Source: Bacteroidota bacterium (GTDB lineage: Bacteria > Bacteroidota > Bacteroidia > Bacteroidales > Lentimicrobiaceae). From it: a stretch of 37,034 nt of DNA. Shown one piece after another: positions 10,483-19,183 of the stretch; within the stretch, counting starts at the first letter, position 1; every line of letters begins with the position of its first letter. The stretch lies in the NCBI GenBank assembly GCA_023434665.1, contig JAEYSM010000085.1, positions 1-37,034 on the forward strand, in the 5' to 3' direction. Made by a program: the position numbers and the translations under genes. The notes beneath the pieces are model-generated. The model ran no database searches and was not told the DNA's origin. It worked only from the letters and a program-made list of their open reading frames with translations.

Positions 10483-10491
10483 CCTCCTTTC
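10483..10491 (-). promoter_or_regulatory. Conserved GAAAGGAGG leader element of the 2260-residue adhesin gene
   Basis: Minus-strand GAAAGGAGG lies 86 nt before the ATG at 10396, matching the element at 3264-3272 in sequence and spacing. It is embedded in a purine-rich stretch. The gap between the two genes (10397-10767) otherwise shows no gene, tRNA or clear -7 element; the closest match is AAGTTTTG on the minus strand, with the first base off consensus. Function is not known. Confidence 0.4.
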
Positions 10492-10767
10492 TTTTTGTTT
10501 CATCAGTTAATACTTCTTTTAGTTTTAATAATATTTTCCGGCAAAACTTTTTTACTGCGCCTGACTAAAAAAGCCATATGCAGCACTTGTCCTGGGTTAG
10601 CTGTGATTAACTAAAATAAAAGGATTTAGTAAAGGTGGTAATGATAAATTTTATCCTGGGAAAAGAATGAATAGTTATCATAGCTAAGTAAATAGTTGAA
10701 TTTTGTATACTGTTCCTTATTAAGACAGTTTCAAAACAACATACCCCTACTCTACCCGGAAAAAAAT

Positions 10768-13758
10768 TTACTTTACGATAAAAGTGAAGCCTTTGAGTTG
10801 ATTCTCAGTAATCAATTTACCGATATAAGCTCCTGGATTAAGATCTGAAATATCTATAATGACTTCTTTTTCAGAGAGATTGCTAATAATTACTCTCTTA
10901 TTCAGGATTCCATGCAAATTATATAATTCAAGTCGGGAAGTTCCAGTGGTTGATTTTAAAGAAATGTGCAGTTTATCCGAGGCCGGATTCGGATATACAA
11001 CCGGGCTCTCCTGTTCTTCACCTTCAGGAACAAATATCATAATTTTCAAATCCTGCAATATCCGCATGACAATTCCTGTTCTATCGGGAAACTGCTCATT
11101 GAGTTCTATGTGTGGTACCGATTCTGAAATATAACCTGCTTTTTCTGCCTTTACAATATAAGAACCATATGGCAAATCTCTGAACCTGAAGAATCCCTCA
11201 TTATCGGTGATGGTCCACCTTATTGGATACCTTGTCATAGGATCATAAAGGAAGATGACTACATTAGACAGGCCACCTGAACAGTATTCTTGTAAAACTT
11301 CAGTGTACCAGGGCATACAATGTTTTTCAAGTCCATTAATAATTTCTGGTAATTCAAATCTTCCTGAGATGGAACCCTTACCCTCTGGCAGGGCAACTGC
11401 AGGTTCATAAAGATCAATCTTTACATGATAGGTTTCTGCAGTCAGGGGTAGAACAAATCCTTCCTTCCATTGTACTTTTCCTGAATAATAGGTTGGCATT
11501 GCTTTCCCTGTCCAGAGAGTATCAGGAATTGCATACAATCTGTAAGATGCTTCATAAAGAGTATCAAAAACAAACCAGCCTCCCGGTGATGAATGAACCA
11601 TTGCGGCTATTTCGTGCGTGCTACCCTCCCTGTCTGTGATTGCTAGTACAGCGGCTCCATCAACACCTTCACCCTTTGAGTTAACTGAACCTCTTAGTGA
11701 GAATGTTTTTCTTATCAAAACTTTTACTTCATCGGTTTGAGAACCACATGCAGAGCTAACTGTAAGTTGAAGGGCAACTTCTCCTTTTAATCGGTCCTCA
11801 GTTCCAATAATATATGTAGTGTGAAGTGCGGATGAGTCAGTAAAGAAGCCGTCACCTGAAGTTGTCCACAACAAATCATCATAAGACGAAGCATTGGCCA
11901 TATCTAAGACCACATAATCGACATGAGAATTAAATATCGTCTCATTCAGATAAACAGTAGGCAATTTGCTAATCTTTAACCTGAAACTATCTTCATATTC
12001 TTCAACTCCATTGTAGACTTTCAAGGTAAGTATAACCCGACCTTTTACTATATCTTCTTCTCCAGGCATGTAATCAGGGTGGAGTAGCTGGTTATTGGAG
12101 AAGGTTCCGTCACCATCGGTAATCCACTCAAACGATTGATAATGAAAAGGAATACTACTGTTCCTAATCCTGAATGTACCAACATCACTACATATGGCTG
12201 TATCGAGTCCGGCAAACGGCATTATTCTGAAAAAAGCAAACACACTCTCTGTTCCGTGAAGCTGGGGCTGGCCACCATCATAATTTTTATCAAAGGCAGT
12301 AACAGCCATGTTTTCATGAATCTGATTGCCATTAAGAATAAATACTGTATCCTGGGTACTTACAGGAGCATCCTGAAATGAATACTTTGAAAAATTCCCT
12401 GAGTACAGATTATAACCTTCAATATCACTTTCCGGATTTCGTCTCCACCTCAATAAAGTATTTCCATTAACAAGTTGAATAATAGGATTATATGGGGGAG
12501 AAACCGGGGCTGACGTATCGGGTAATGTCAAAAAAGGATCGTAAATTACTTCACCTAATTCATTATCATCATGGAAATCATGAATAAATTCATTAATTAT
12601 TTCAGTATTTGTTGATCCCCAATACTCTCTTGTCAAATCCGCTGCCTTAGGGGTAAGATTAATTATACCCCCTTCAGTTTTTGTATTATGAAAAATGTTA
12701 TTGGAGTCAGCATTCAGCCCATCAACCTGGCTCAATGACAATACTACTCCGGTATTCTGTGTGAAAGTGTTATTCAGTAACTTTGAGTCGAAAGCTTTGG
12801 CTGAAAGGTTTACACATTGATCATTATCATAGAAGGAATTTTCAATTAAACTTGCATTTCTTCCACGTAACATAACTGTACTCCTTGTGTTTTGCCAGAA
12901 GATATTGTTACTTATCCATGAGTTGTCCATCCCGGTGGAGATACTGTAACCTATGGATGCTCCTCCTATACGCATAAATACATTCCTTCTTATGAAGATG
13001 GCATCGTTGTTTTGAGGGAGGCTATTGTCAATATAAATGCCTGCTTCGGCACCATTGAATATGTTATTTTCAATTATATTGTTCCTGCATGCTCCTCCTA
13101 GCTCAAACCTTACCAATAGACCAGTATATCTGCTGTCGTTAAAAAAATTCCCCGCTATGCGATTACCCGATGAAAAAGACGAGTTGCCTGATGCAAATAA
13201 TTCCAGTCCTACTCTGCTGTTCTTGATGAAGTCGTTATTTAAAATTGAACATCCCGCACTGTTATAAATCCTGATATCGGCAAAGTAACAATTAGTAAAC
13301 CTACAGCTTTCAACAGTCATACTGGAGCTTGAGCGGATATCAATACCAATTTCTGCCCTGTCTACCTTTAAGTAACCTAATTTTGAAGTAGTCCCAATAA
13401 TGGTATTGAGACTGATTCCTTTCCAAAGCTGACCCTCCAACGATTCAAAATAAATGGAATCACTTTCTGTCCCCACTGCATACAGAGCCCCATTTTGTAC
13501 AAAAAGTCCGGTTTGTTGGGTAAACCTGACCCTTACACCCGGCTCTATGGTTAAAGTAATCCCTGAAGGGACTATCAGGTCTTCGGTCACAATATAAGTG
13601 TAGCCATCTGTCCATATGGAATTTTCAACCAGGGTGCCACCCACTGTAACAGGTAGCTGAGCTTTAGCAGAAAAACTAAGTAAAATAAAAGAAAAGGCAA
13701 TACACATTCTAGTAATGCCAGTTAAATTTTTATATCTCTTTTCTATTACTTTTTTCAT
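10768..13758 (-). CDS. Beta-helix T9SS-secreted protein with PKD-like and carboxypeptidase-regulatory domains
   Basis: 996 residues. The hydrophobic signal core is MCIAFSFILLSFSAKAQ, with M18 an alternative start. Residues about 50-380 are a right-handed parallel beta-helix, seen as repeated short turns such as NNDFI, NNIFN, RRNVF, NNIFW and NSFYDN. A fibronectin-like module follows (about 405-490, WRRNPESDIEGYNLY), then two PKD-like modules (about 520-690, each with W.T.GDG.F) and two carboxypeptidase-regulatory-like domains (about 700-900, FFRFRDLPYGSYIVKAEKAG). The last 75 residues are a T9SS type A sorting domain (PVVYPNPASDKLHISL, GAYIGKL). The beta-helix suggests binding or processing of a polysaccharide, but no catalytic motif is evident. 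The gene starts 24 nt after the STN-domain gene and is probably co-transcribed with it. Confidence 0.9.
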   Translation of the reverse strand: MKKVIEKRYKNLTGITRMCIAFSFILLSFSAKAQLPVTVGGTLVENSIWTDGYTYIVTEDLIVPSGITLTIEPGVRVRFTQQTGLFVQNGALYAVGTESDSIYFESLEGQLWKGISLNTIIGTTSKLGYLKVDRAEIGIDIRSSSSMTVESCRFTNCYFADIRIYNSAGCSILNNDFIKNSRVGLELFASGNSSFSSGNRIAGNFFNDSRYTGLLVRFELGGACRNNIIENNIFNGAEAGIYIDNSLPQNNDAIFIRRNVFMRIGGASIGYSISTGMDNSWISNNIFWQNTRSTVMLRGRNASLIENSFYDNDQCVNLSAKAFDSKLLNNTFTQNTGVVLSLSQVDGLNADSNNIFHNTKTEGGIINLTPKAADLTREYWGSTNTEIINEFIHDFHDDNELGEVIYDPFLTLPDTSAPVSPPYNPIIQLVNGNTLLRWRRNPESDIEGYNLYSGNFSKYSFQDAPVSTQDTVFILNGNQIHENMAVTAFDKNYDGGQPQLHGTESVFAFFRIMPFAGLDTAICSDVGTFRIRNSSIPFHYQSFEWITDGDGTFSNNQLLHPDYMPGEEDIVKGRVILTLKVYNGVEEYEDSFRLKISKLPTVYLNETIFNSHVDYVVLDMANASSYDDLLWTTSGDGFFTDSSALHTTYIIGTEDRLKGEVALQLTVSSACGSQTDEVKVLIRKTFSLRGSVNSKGEGVDGAAVLAITDREGSTHEIAAMVHSSPGGWFVFDTLYEASYRLYAIPDTLWTGKAMPTYYSGKVQWKEGFVLPLTAETYHVKIDLYEPAVALPEGKGSISGRFELPEIINGLEKHCMPWYTEVLQEYCSGGLSNVVIFLYDPMTRYPIRWTITDNEGFFRFRDLPYGSYIVKAEKAGYISESVPHIELNEQFPDRTGIVMRILQDLKIMIFVPEGEEQESPVVYPNPASDKLHISLKSTTGTSRLELYNLHGILNKRVIISNLSEKEVIIDISDLNPGAYIGKLITENQLKGFTFIVK

Positions 13759-13782
13759 CTTTAAGCAATATAGCAGCTAAAA

Positions 13783-15144
13783 TCAGAAGAAATAAAGTAC
13801 TCCAATTTTGATACCGACTGAGTAATAACGTCGGCCGACCGGATATCCCGGGAACAACGAAGAGCTGTAGTTTTGATAAACCAATTCCCCTATAAGATCT
13901 AATTTATTTGTTGCCATGTATGATGCACCGGTCCCTACTTGCCAGCTAAACATGTTCTTTCTGATATTCATTTTATCGTACTCTATTCCGGGATAGCCTT
14001 CCTTATCCTGAAGTATAATTCCATTATTATAAATCATGAAACTGTATCCGGCACTTCCTTTGATATACAATCTTAAATTTGACCAGGCAAACCATACATA
14101 TCCAAGACCAGCCTGAAGTTCGAGAAACCCTGTTCTGTTAAGCTGATCGAACTTTACTTCCGACTTTTCGAGTGGAAGATATACAGAATCGGTTACAGGG
14201 AACCATGTTGTATCTCCTTGTTCAATATTGTAATACCAGGTAAGAGTATCTACTCTATGGTAACCTCCGGTCGTAATTAACTGATTGTATTTAAACCGAT
14301 TGGCAAAACCCTTAAGCTGAATGCCGGTTGTAAAGGTCCACCTTCCCGAATTATATCCTAAGTCTGCTTCTGCTGAGAAATTTCTTAATCCCGGTGACTC
14401 CGTTTGTCTGATAAGATCAACGAGTTGAGAATTTTCATTGTTATTTGAAGAGTTTAATAAACCTCCATAATGTTGGCCATAGGTAAAAGCCATAAAAAAC
14501 CCTTCACTCCTATCGGGATCAAATCCAAAAAAGTCAGTCAATTTTTCAAATCCCGGACGCTTTCGGTACACCAGTTTTTCAATGGTGTCGTAGACAATGA
14601 CTTTTTCGGTTTTAGTTATGGTATCTCTAATCAATAGTGTATCGTGTAAAAATACAGGTATATCCCTGTAAACAGTAGCTACTTTTTGAACAGTAGGAGG
14701 ATTGTTTGTTTTTCGGGAGTTGTCATTTTCAGGTGTATCCTGATTAACGCCCGCAGGTGGAAATTCAGGGCTATAAATCACAAGTTGATTGCCAACCTGG
14801 GTATATTTATGGCCACTGATTTCAAGAATATCAGACAATATCCTGCCAAATGTTTTACCCTTGGCTTCATAATCAATCGACTTTGAGAAGGAGGGATCGG
14901 CAGCATTATACGCAAACTTAACCGAACCAATCACCGATAACCTGTCGAGTACTTTAGCAAGTGACTGACTTTGAACCTGGAAGTCGTAAGTTTTTTGTTG
15001 GCCATTCTGGGCCGGTGTAACATTTGAAGAAAGCAGGCAGAATATAACAATGTAAACCCCACGGGCTACCTTCAAATGGTTTCTTACATTATGTATAGTC
15101 ATTAGTACGATCAACCGATTAAAAAAATTTTCACGAAGATACAT
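13783..15144 (-). CDS. STN-domain outer-membrane beta-barrel protein, partner of the sigma/FecR pair
   Basis: 453 residues. A hydrophobic segment at about 29-40 ending in TPAQ is the likely signal peptide; M15 (15102) is an alternative start. Residues 53-124 match the secretin/TonB short N-terminal (STN) domain: FQVQSQSLAKVLDRLS, then KGKTFGRILSDIL. A linker rich in D, T and R follows. From about residue 210 the chain is a small outer-membrane barrel with alternating Tyr/Gly/aromatic strands and a terminal Phe (GVLYFF). In classic Bacteroidota surface signalling the STN domain sits on a SusC-type transporter and contacts FecR in the periplasm. Here it is on a small barrel with no plug or TonB box. 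I infer that this protein is the sensor or the periplasmic partner of the neighbouring FecR. Confidence 0.8.
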   Translation of the reverse strand: MYLRENFFNRLIVLMTIHNVRNHLKVARGVYIVIFCLLSSNVTPAQNGQQKTYDFQVQSQSLAKVLDRLSVIGSVKFAYNAADPSFSKSIDYEAKGKTFGRILSDILEISGHKYTQVGNQLVIYSPEFPPAGVNQDTPENDNSRKTNNPPTVQKVATVYRDIPVFLHDTLLIRDTITKTEKVIVYDTIEKLVYRKRPGFEKLTDFFGFDPDRSEGFFMAFTYGQHYGGLLNSSNNNENSQLVDLIRQTESPGLRNFSAEADLGYNSGRWTFTTGIQLKGFANRFKYNQLITTGGYHRVDTLTWYYNIEQGDTTWFPVTDSVYLPLEKSEVKFDQLNRTGFLELQAGLGYVWFAWSNLRLYIKGSAGYSFMIYNNGIILQDKEGYPGIEYDKMNIRKNMFSWQVGTGASYMATNKLDLIGELVYQNYSSSLFPGYPVGRRYYSVGIKIGVLYFF

Positions 15145-15184
15145 ATTATAGTGTGATCATCGAAAAAATCGGTTGGATAATACC

Positions 15185-15214
15185 AAAAAAATGGGCTGTG
15201 AATAAACACAGTCC
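15185..15214 (-). terminator. Rho-independent terminator between fecR and the STN gene
   Basis: On the minus strand, GGACTGTG and CACAGCCC form an 8-bp stem with a 6-nt loop, followed by A and a run of seven T. It sits 39 nt after the fecR stop codon. It implies that sigma/fecR is one transcript and that the downstream STN/beta-helix pair has its own promoter or depends on read-through. Confidence 0.8.
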
Positions 15215-15252
15215 GGAAGGAAATTGGGGTTCCCTAAAAAATCTTTTAGTCC

Positions 15253-16263
15253 TTAATGTATATGGACTATATTGCCCTGCTGTGAGAACTGCAGGTTGAA
15301 TACTAATTCAAGCGTTTGAAGAATTGCTTCCGAGCTTTCATCTTCAAAGTTAGCTGTGAGTTTAAGCGCATCGATATCAGCATCATTCACAAACTTAATG
15401 TCGTATGCTAACTCAAGGTCATTGAGTACATCCTTAAGTGGCGCGTTATCGAATACAAGCTCTCCCGTGCTCCATGCCATGAAGTTTCGGTTATTGAATA
15501 ATGATTTTACGAAAGTCTTCGACTCCGCGTTATAAACCACCATTTCGCCTGGCATTAAAATAGTTTCCATTTCAGGACGGGTATTCCCTTCCAAAGGAAA
15601 AACCCTCAGTTTTCCACTTTCGAGGTGAATGATAACTTCATTAGAACCGGTTTCTGCCATCAGGTGAAAAGAAGTTCCCAGAACTTCAATACCGACACCA
15701 TTTGCCTTAACAATAAAAGGGTTATGAGGATCACGGGCTACATTGAAAAAGGCCTGTCCCTCAAATTCTACATTTCTATTGTTGTGCGAAAATTTAGTAT
15801 TATGCAGCAGTTTACTGCCTTTATTCATTTCAACTGTTGTCCCATCAGGAAGTAATGACGCATCTTCCTGAACTTTCTCAGCTGTAATAATAATTGATTT
15901 CGATTCATTTACAGTACGAAGCAGGTACCATGAAGCAAAAAACAAAACAAAAACAGCAGCAACTCTGATTAAGATAGTGAGAGGATTTAGTTTTCGGGAT
16001 GAAATCGAGACTATCGGTGTCTCATCAGAAACGTTAATATCATCATGTGCGATACGATTCCGGAAGTTAGACCAGGCAACCTCAGCATCAAAGTTCCTGT
16101 TTGTCTTATTAAGATCTGTTATTTGCCAGATTCGTTGATAGTCTTCGAATAACTTTTTGTTGGATAAGGATTCCGACAGCCATTCCTGCAACTCCGCATT
16201 TTCAGCGGGGGTGCTCTGACCTGCCAGTTGTCTGGCTAATATCGATTGAATCCTTTTGTTCAT
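15253..16263 (-). CDS. FecR-family anti-sigma factor
   Basis: 336 residues with the standard FecR layout of Bacteroidota. An N-terminal cytoplasmic helical region binds the sigma factor (MNKRIQSILARQLAGQST to YQRIWQIT). A single membrane span lies at about 93-114 (LTILIRVAAVFVLFFASWYLL). The periplasmic FecR domain contains LPDGT.VEMNKGS, FEGQAFFNVARD..PF.V and VLGTSFHL. A DUF4974-like C-terminal domain runs from about 262 to the end (GELVFDNAPLKDVLNDLE). It holds the ECF sigma factor inactive until a signal from the outer membrane arrives. It starts 91 nt after the sigma-factor stop, and a terminator follows. Confidence 0.95.
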   Translation of the reverse strand: MNKRIQSILARQLAGQSTPAENAELQEWLSESLSNKKLFEDYQRIWQITDLNKTNRNFDAEVAWSNFRNRIAHDDINVSDETPIVSISSRKLNPLTILIRVAAVFVLFFASWYLLRTVNESKSIIITAEKVQEDASLLPDGTTVEMNKGSKLLHNTKFSHNNRNVEFEGQAFFNVARDPHNPFIVKANGVGIEVLGTSFHLMAETGSNEVIIHLESGKLRVFPLEGNTRPEMETILMPGEMVVYNAESKTFVKSLFNNRNFMAWSTGELVFDNAPLKDVLNDLELAYDIKFVNDADIDALKLTANFEDESSEAILQTLELVFNLQFSQQGNIVHIH

Positions 16264-16354
16264 TTTTTAAAATCGAGAGGTTAAAAAAATGTTAACTTCC
16301 ACCTAAATGACAAACTTAATCTATACCTACCCCTATCCTTGTCGAAAAAAAAAT

Positions 16355-16897
16355 TTACAAAAATCTGGAAAGAGATTTCCGCATTTGTTCTAAAGCTTTC
16401 GACATCTGGGCTTCAACAGTTTTAACAGAGAGATTTAATTTTTCGGCGATCTCTGAATACTTAAGATCACCAAACCGGCTAAGTTCAAAAATCTCTCTTC
16501 GTTTTTCAGGTAAAAGAGATAACGCATGCTGCAAAATCCGTTCCATATCGTCCTCCTCTAGACGAATTGTCTGATTTTCAGCTTCCTGGTTCTTATGAAA
16601 TTCTAAATATTCATTATATTTATCCTCAATTTTCAGCCGATTCAGATAATTCAGCGTGTGATTGCGAAGAGAAATATACAGGTATGATTTGAATGAGCTG
16701 TTTATATTGAGTTCATCTTTTTTCGACCACAATTTAAAGAAAAGATCCTGAACAATTTCTTCAGCAACTTCCGGATCTTTTACATAATACAAGCAATACT
16801 GGCACATAGCAGCATAGTGTTCTTTAAACAATGATTCAAAGACCGCTGTATCGTTATCTCTAACACTATCTATTACCTGGTTGTGTGTGTTGATCAT
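16355..16897 (-). CDS. ECF RNA polymerase sigma-70 factor, Bacteroidota family
   Basis: 180 residues. Region 2 covers about 20-90 (LFKEHYAAMCQYCLYYV, AEEIVQDLFFKLW, FKSYLYISLRNHTLNYL). Region 4 covers about 120-178 (LLPEKRREIFELSRF, YSEIAEKLNLSVKTVEAQM), a complete helix-turn-helix. Together with the adjacent fecR it forms a surface-signalling switch. The likely targets are its own locus and the downstream STN and beta-helix genes, which is inference. A recognisable Bacteroidota housekeeping promoter lies about 60 nt upstream. Confidence 0.96.
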   Translation of the reverse strand: MINTHNQVIDSVRDNDTAVFESLFKEHYAAMCQYCLYYVKDPEVAEEIVQDLFFKLWSKKDELNINSSFKSYLYISLRNHTLNYLNRLKIEDKYNEYLEFHKNQEAENQTIRLEEDDMERILQHALSLLPEKRREIFELSRFGDLKYSEIAEKLNLSVKTVEAQMSKALEQMRKSLSRFL

Positions 16898-16966
16898 TAT
16901 TCCCTCAAGTAAATACTGTAGTTATCAACAGTGCTATATTATGCAAAAAGTGAAAAGCATAAGACG

Positions 16967-16998
16967 CAAAAATAATCTATTCCCTTAAACAATTCAAT
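16967..16998 (-). promoter_or_regulatory. Bacteroidota-type promoter for the sigma-factor gene
   Basis: On the minus strand, ATTG (-33 box, consensus TTTG) is followed after 20 nt by TATTTTTG, a full match to the -7 consensus TAnnTTTG. The spacing falls in the expected range. The predicted leader is about 60 nt long. Confidence 0.6.
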
Positions 16999-17026
16999 TA
17001 AAAATCCAAAAAAGCCAAAACAATAC

Positions 17027-17034
17027 TACTTTTG
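17027..17034 (+). promoter_or_regulatory. Possible -7 element for the DMT transporter gene
   Basis: TACTTTTG matches TAnnTTTG. No good -33 box is visible 19-21 nt upstream, and the leader to the GTG start would be very short, so this is a weak call. Confidence 0.3.
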
Positions 17035-17048
17035 TTTCCCTTATTTAT

Positions 17049-17969
17049 GTGATACCCGTGAACAGCACCAAAAAAACTTTTCTGCCCTACATTATATTAT
17101 TTTTTTTGGCCCTAACCTGGGGCAGTTCCTTTATTTTGATTAAGAGAGGGCTGGAAACCTTTACCAGTAATGAAGTGGGAGCTCTCAGAATAGTAATCAC
17201 ATGGCTTTCCCTTTTACCATTTGCCATACGCAGGGTGAAGAGATTCAGCTCCCGACAGTGGTTCTTACTTTTTGTCGTTGGCATAGTTGGCAGTCTCGCC
17301 CCTGCCTTTCTTTTTGCAGCCGCACAACGTGGTATCGACAGTTCCCTGGCCGGTATTCTTAATTCACTTACTCCATTGTTTACACTCATTACAGGCATAC
17401 TTTTTTTTAACCTCAAACCTAAATGGTACAATATAGCCGGAGTACTTCTAGGACTTGCAGGAGCTGCAGGATTAGTCAGCGTAAGTGGCTCTAACTCCTT
17501 TAGTTTCAATTTAGGATATGCTTTACTCATAGTAATTGCAGCAATATGTTATGCTGTAAATGTTAATATTATAAAAGCTTTTCTATCCGATATTCATCCG
17601 GTTACAATTACATCAATGGCCTTTTTTTCTATAGGTCCATTTACTTTGGTTTATCTTTCTTTATTCACACCCTTTTTTCTCAATATCAGTTCACATCCTC
17701 AATCATTAGCCGGATTAGGCTATATTAGCATTTTAGCGATTGTAGGAACAGGAATAGCCCTAATGTTGTTCAACAGGGTAATTCAAATGACCAGTCCTAT
17801 ATTTGCTTCTTCGGTAACTTACTTCATTCCGGTGATTGCCCTTCTTTGGGGAATTGCTGATGGAGAAACATTTAAACCGGGATTTATACTGTTTGTCGCA
17901 TTGGTTATTATTGGGGTTCTTATGGTAAATACAACACGGGTACCGGCAATATTTAAAAAAAGGAAGTGA
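17049..17969 (+). CDS. EamA/DMT-family inner-membrane transporter
   Basis: 306 residues, about ten membrane spans arranged as two EamA repeats (about 12-145 and 155-295). The first repeat has the family signature LTWGSSFILIKRGL, with a conserved Gly/Ser-rich stretch LAGILNSLTPLFTLITG. The second has GYALLIVIAAICYAVN and FIPVIALLWG. Members export amino acids, nucleosides or other small metabolites; the substrate cannot be told from sequence. The start is GTG at 17049, with a second GTG at 17058 possible. It is divergent from the sigma-factor gene and about 90 bases ahead of rplU on the same strand, with no hairpin terminator between. Confidence 0.9.
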   Translation: MIPVNSTKKTFLPYIILFFLALTWGSSFILIKRGLETFTSNEVGALRIVITWLSLLPFAIRRVKRFSSRQWFLLFVVGIVGSLAPAFLFAAAQRGIDSSLAGILNSLTPLFTLITGILFFNLKPKWYNIAGVLLGLAGAAGLVSVSGSNSFSFNLGYALLIVIAAICYAVNVNIIKAFLSDIHPVTITSMAFFSIGPFTLVYLSLFTPFFLNISSHPQSLAGLGYISILAIVGTGIALMLFNRVIQMTSPIFASSVTYFIPVIALLWGIADGETFKPGFILFVALVIIGVLMVNTTRVPAIFKKRK

Positions 17970-17985
17970 TTTTTTTTCAAAGAAA

Positions 17986-18016
17986 GTTGTAAGTTGCTAA
18001 AAATTATTTAATTTTG
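17986..18016 (+). promoter_or_regulatory. Promoter of the rplU-rpmA operon
   Basis: GTTG at 17986-17989 is a near match to the -33 box. After 19 nt follows TAATTTTG at 18009-18016, a full match to TAnnTTTG. The leader to the rplU ATG is about 40 nt. Confidence 0.6.
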
Positions 18017-18061
18017 CACCCCCTAATATAGGGAAAGAGAACCAAATAAACAATAAAAACA

Positions 18062-18373
18062 ATGTACGCAATCGTAGAAATCGCCGGCCAGCAACATAAA
18101 GTTATGCAAGACCAGGTGATATTCGTGCATCGTCTTGAAGGAGAAGAAGGGTCTGAAGTAAAGTTCGACAATGTACTATTGGTCGACAATGACGGATCTG
18201 TAACCCTCGGACAGCCGAATGTAACCGGCGCTGTCGTTACGGCTAAAATCCTTTCGCATTTACGTGGCGATAAGGTAATTGTCTTCAAAAAGAAGAGAAG
18301 AAAAGGTTATCAAAAACAAAACGGCCACAGGCAGTATCTCACAAGGGTACAAATAAATGCCATTAACGCCTGA
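18062..18373 (+). CDS. rplU: 50S ribosomal protein L21
   Basis: 103 residues, normal full length. It begins MYAIVEIAGQQHKV and contains the family core HRLEGEEGSEV and LGQPNV.GA.V, ending in the basic KKKRRKGYQKQNGHRQ block with the signature of L21. It binds 23S rRNA in the large subunit. It is the first gene of the usual rplU-rpmA pair, with 25 nt between the two genes. Confidence 0.98.
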   Translation: MYAIVEIAGQQHKVMQDQVIFVHRLEGEEGSEVKFDNVLLVDNDGSVTLGQPNVTGAVVTAKILSHLRGDKVIVFKKKRRKGYQKQNGHRQYLTRVQINAINA

Positions 18374-18398
18374 TCATTAACCGAAAAAACTAAAAAGT

Positions 18399-18665
18399 AT
18401 GGCTCATAAAAAAGGTGCCGGTAGTTCGAGTAACGGTAGAGAATCACATAGTAAACGTCTTGGCGTTAAAATCTATGGCGGACAGGCTGCAAAAGCAGGT
18501 AATATTATCATTCGCCAGCGTGGCACAGTTCACAACCCGGGTTTAAATGTAGGAATGGGCAAAGATCACACTTTGTTTGCTCTTATTGATGGCGTTGTTG
18601 AATTCCGCACAAGGAAGAATGACAAATCATACGTCTCTGTTCTCCCGCTCGAAACAGCAGAATAA
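18399..18665 (+). CDS. rpmA: 50S ribosomal protein L27
   Basis: 88 residues, full length. The start MAHKKGAGSSSNGRESHSKR is the conserved tail that reaches toward the peptidyl-transferase centre, with no N-terminal extension of the Firmicutes type. The core GNIIIRQRGT..HPG-like segment is present (here HNPGLNVGMGKDHTLFAL). It is co-transcribed with rplU and ends at a hairpin terminator. Confidence 0.98.
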   Translation: MAHKKGAGSSSNGRESHSKRLGVKIYGGQAAKAGNIIIRQRGTVHNPGLNVGMGKDHTLFALIDGVVEFRTRKNDKSYVSVLPLETAE

Positions 18666-18689
18666 TCTCCCGGCAGATTGAAAAGAAAT

Positions 18690-18715
18690 AAGCTCCGTTA
18701 AACGGAGCTTTTTTT
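18690..18715 (+). terminator. Rho-independent terminator after rpmA
   Basis: AGCTCCGTT (18691-18699) and AACGGAGCT (18701-18709) form a stem followed by a run of T. It lies 25 nt beyond the rpmA stop and just before the convergent DUF2007 gene. Confidence 0.9.
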
Positions 18716-18722
18716 ATTATTC

Positions 18723-18995
18723 TTAATCATTCTGGTTCTCCCTCTCATATTGACGAATAAGATCCATTGCCCTGCGATAATTCCTTCCCGATGTCATCAC
18801 TTTTACATTGGATGTCCCTCCCGGTACTGACCACCAGGGATTAAATGATCCCATCATCTCGTCTCTAAAATAGGCTTCGATGCCTGATTCCTCTAAGAAA
18901 TCTTTCACCAGTCCGGCCTGCCACGCCGTACCGGTAAAAATTACCATTGGCTCATCATCATACTTATTGACCATCTGAATTGTCGGGTTATTCAA
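18723..18995 (-). CDS. DUF2007-domain small protein
   Basis: 90 residues. The pattern FTGTAWQAGLVKDFLEESGIEAYFRDE followed by a Gly-rich stretch and VKVMTSGRNYRRAMDLIRQY fits DUF2007, a ferredoxin-like fold annotated as a putative signal-transducing protein (described here in two parts, residues 19-46 and 65-84). There is no signal peptide. It is convergent with rpmA. The start could be the first Met or M9. Function is unknown. Confidence 0.8.
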   Translation of the reverse strand: MNNPTIQMVNKYDDEPMVIFTGTAWQAGLVKDFLEESGIEAYFRDEMMGSFNPWWSVPGGTSNVKVMTSGRNYRRAMDLIRQYERENQND

Positions 18996-19097
18996 AAATA
19001 AATATTTCCAATATAAAGATACGTCATTTTTCCCTATACAAACAAATTTTTACACTTTCTTTTTAAATTTATTCAATTCTGGTTTTGTAAAATTAAT

Positions 19098-19131
19098 AAA
19101 AGGGAAGGAGCATTACTGCGCCTTCCCTTTT
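19098..19131 (-). terminator. Hairpin terminator after the His/Asn-rich gene
   Basis: A perfect 11-bp stem, AAAAGGGAAGG and CCTTCCCTTTT, with a 12-nt loop. On the minus strand the stem ends in TTTTATTAATTTT. It lies 53 nt beyond the stop codon at 19184. Confidence 0.75.
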
Positions 19132-19183
19132 CTAAACACACTATGGATATTATATTTCTTTTACTCTTATTATTATACTTTTG

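Noticed and set aside
10397..10767. Small gene or RNA in the gap between the two T9SS genes
   Set aside because: Only very short frames, no tRNA-like folding and no terminator hairpin that I could see.
10768..16897. Polysaccharide utilisation locus
   Set aside because: There is a sigma/FecR pair, but no SusC, SusD or glycoside hydrolase.
17087..17530. Minus-strand frame opposite the DMT transporter
   Set aside because: It is a shadow of the transporter gene; no start signal, no recognisable domain.
18004..18288. Minus-strand frame opposite rplU
   Set aside because: rplU is certain, and the antisense translation resembles nothing.
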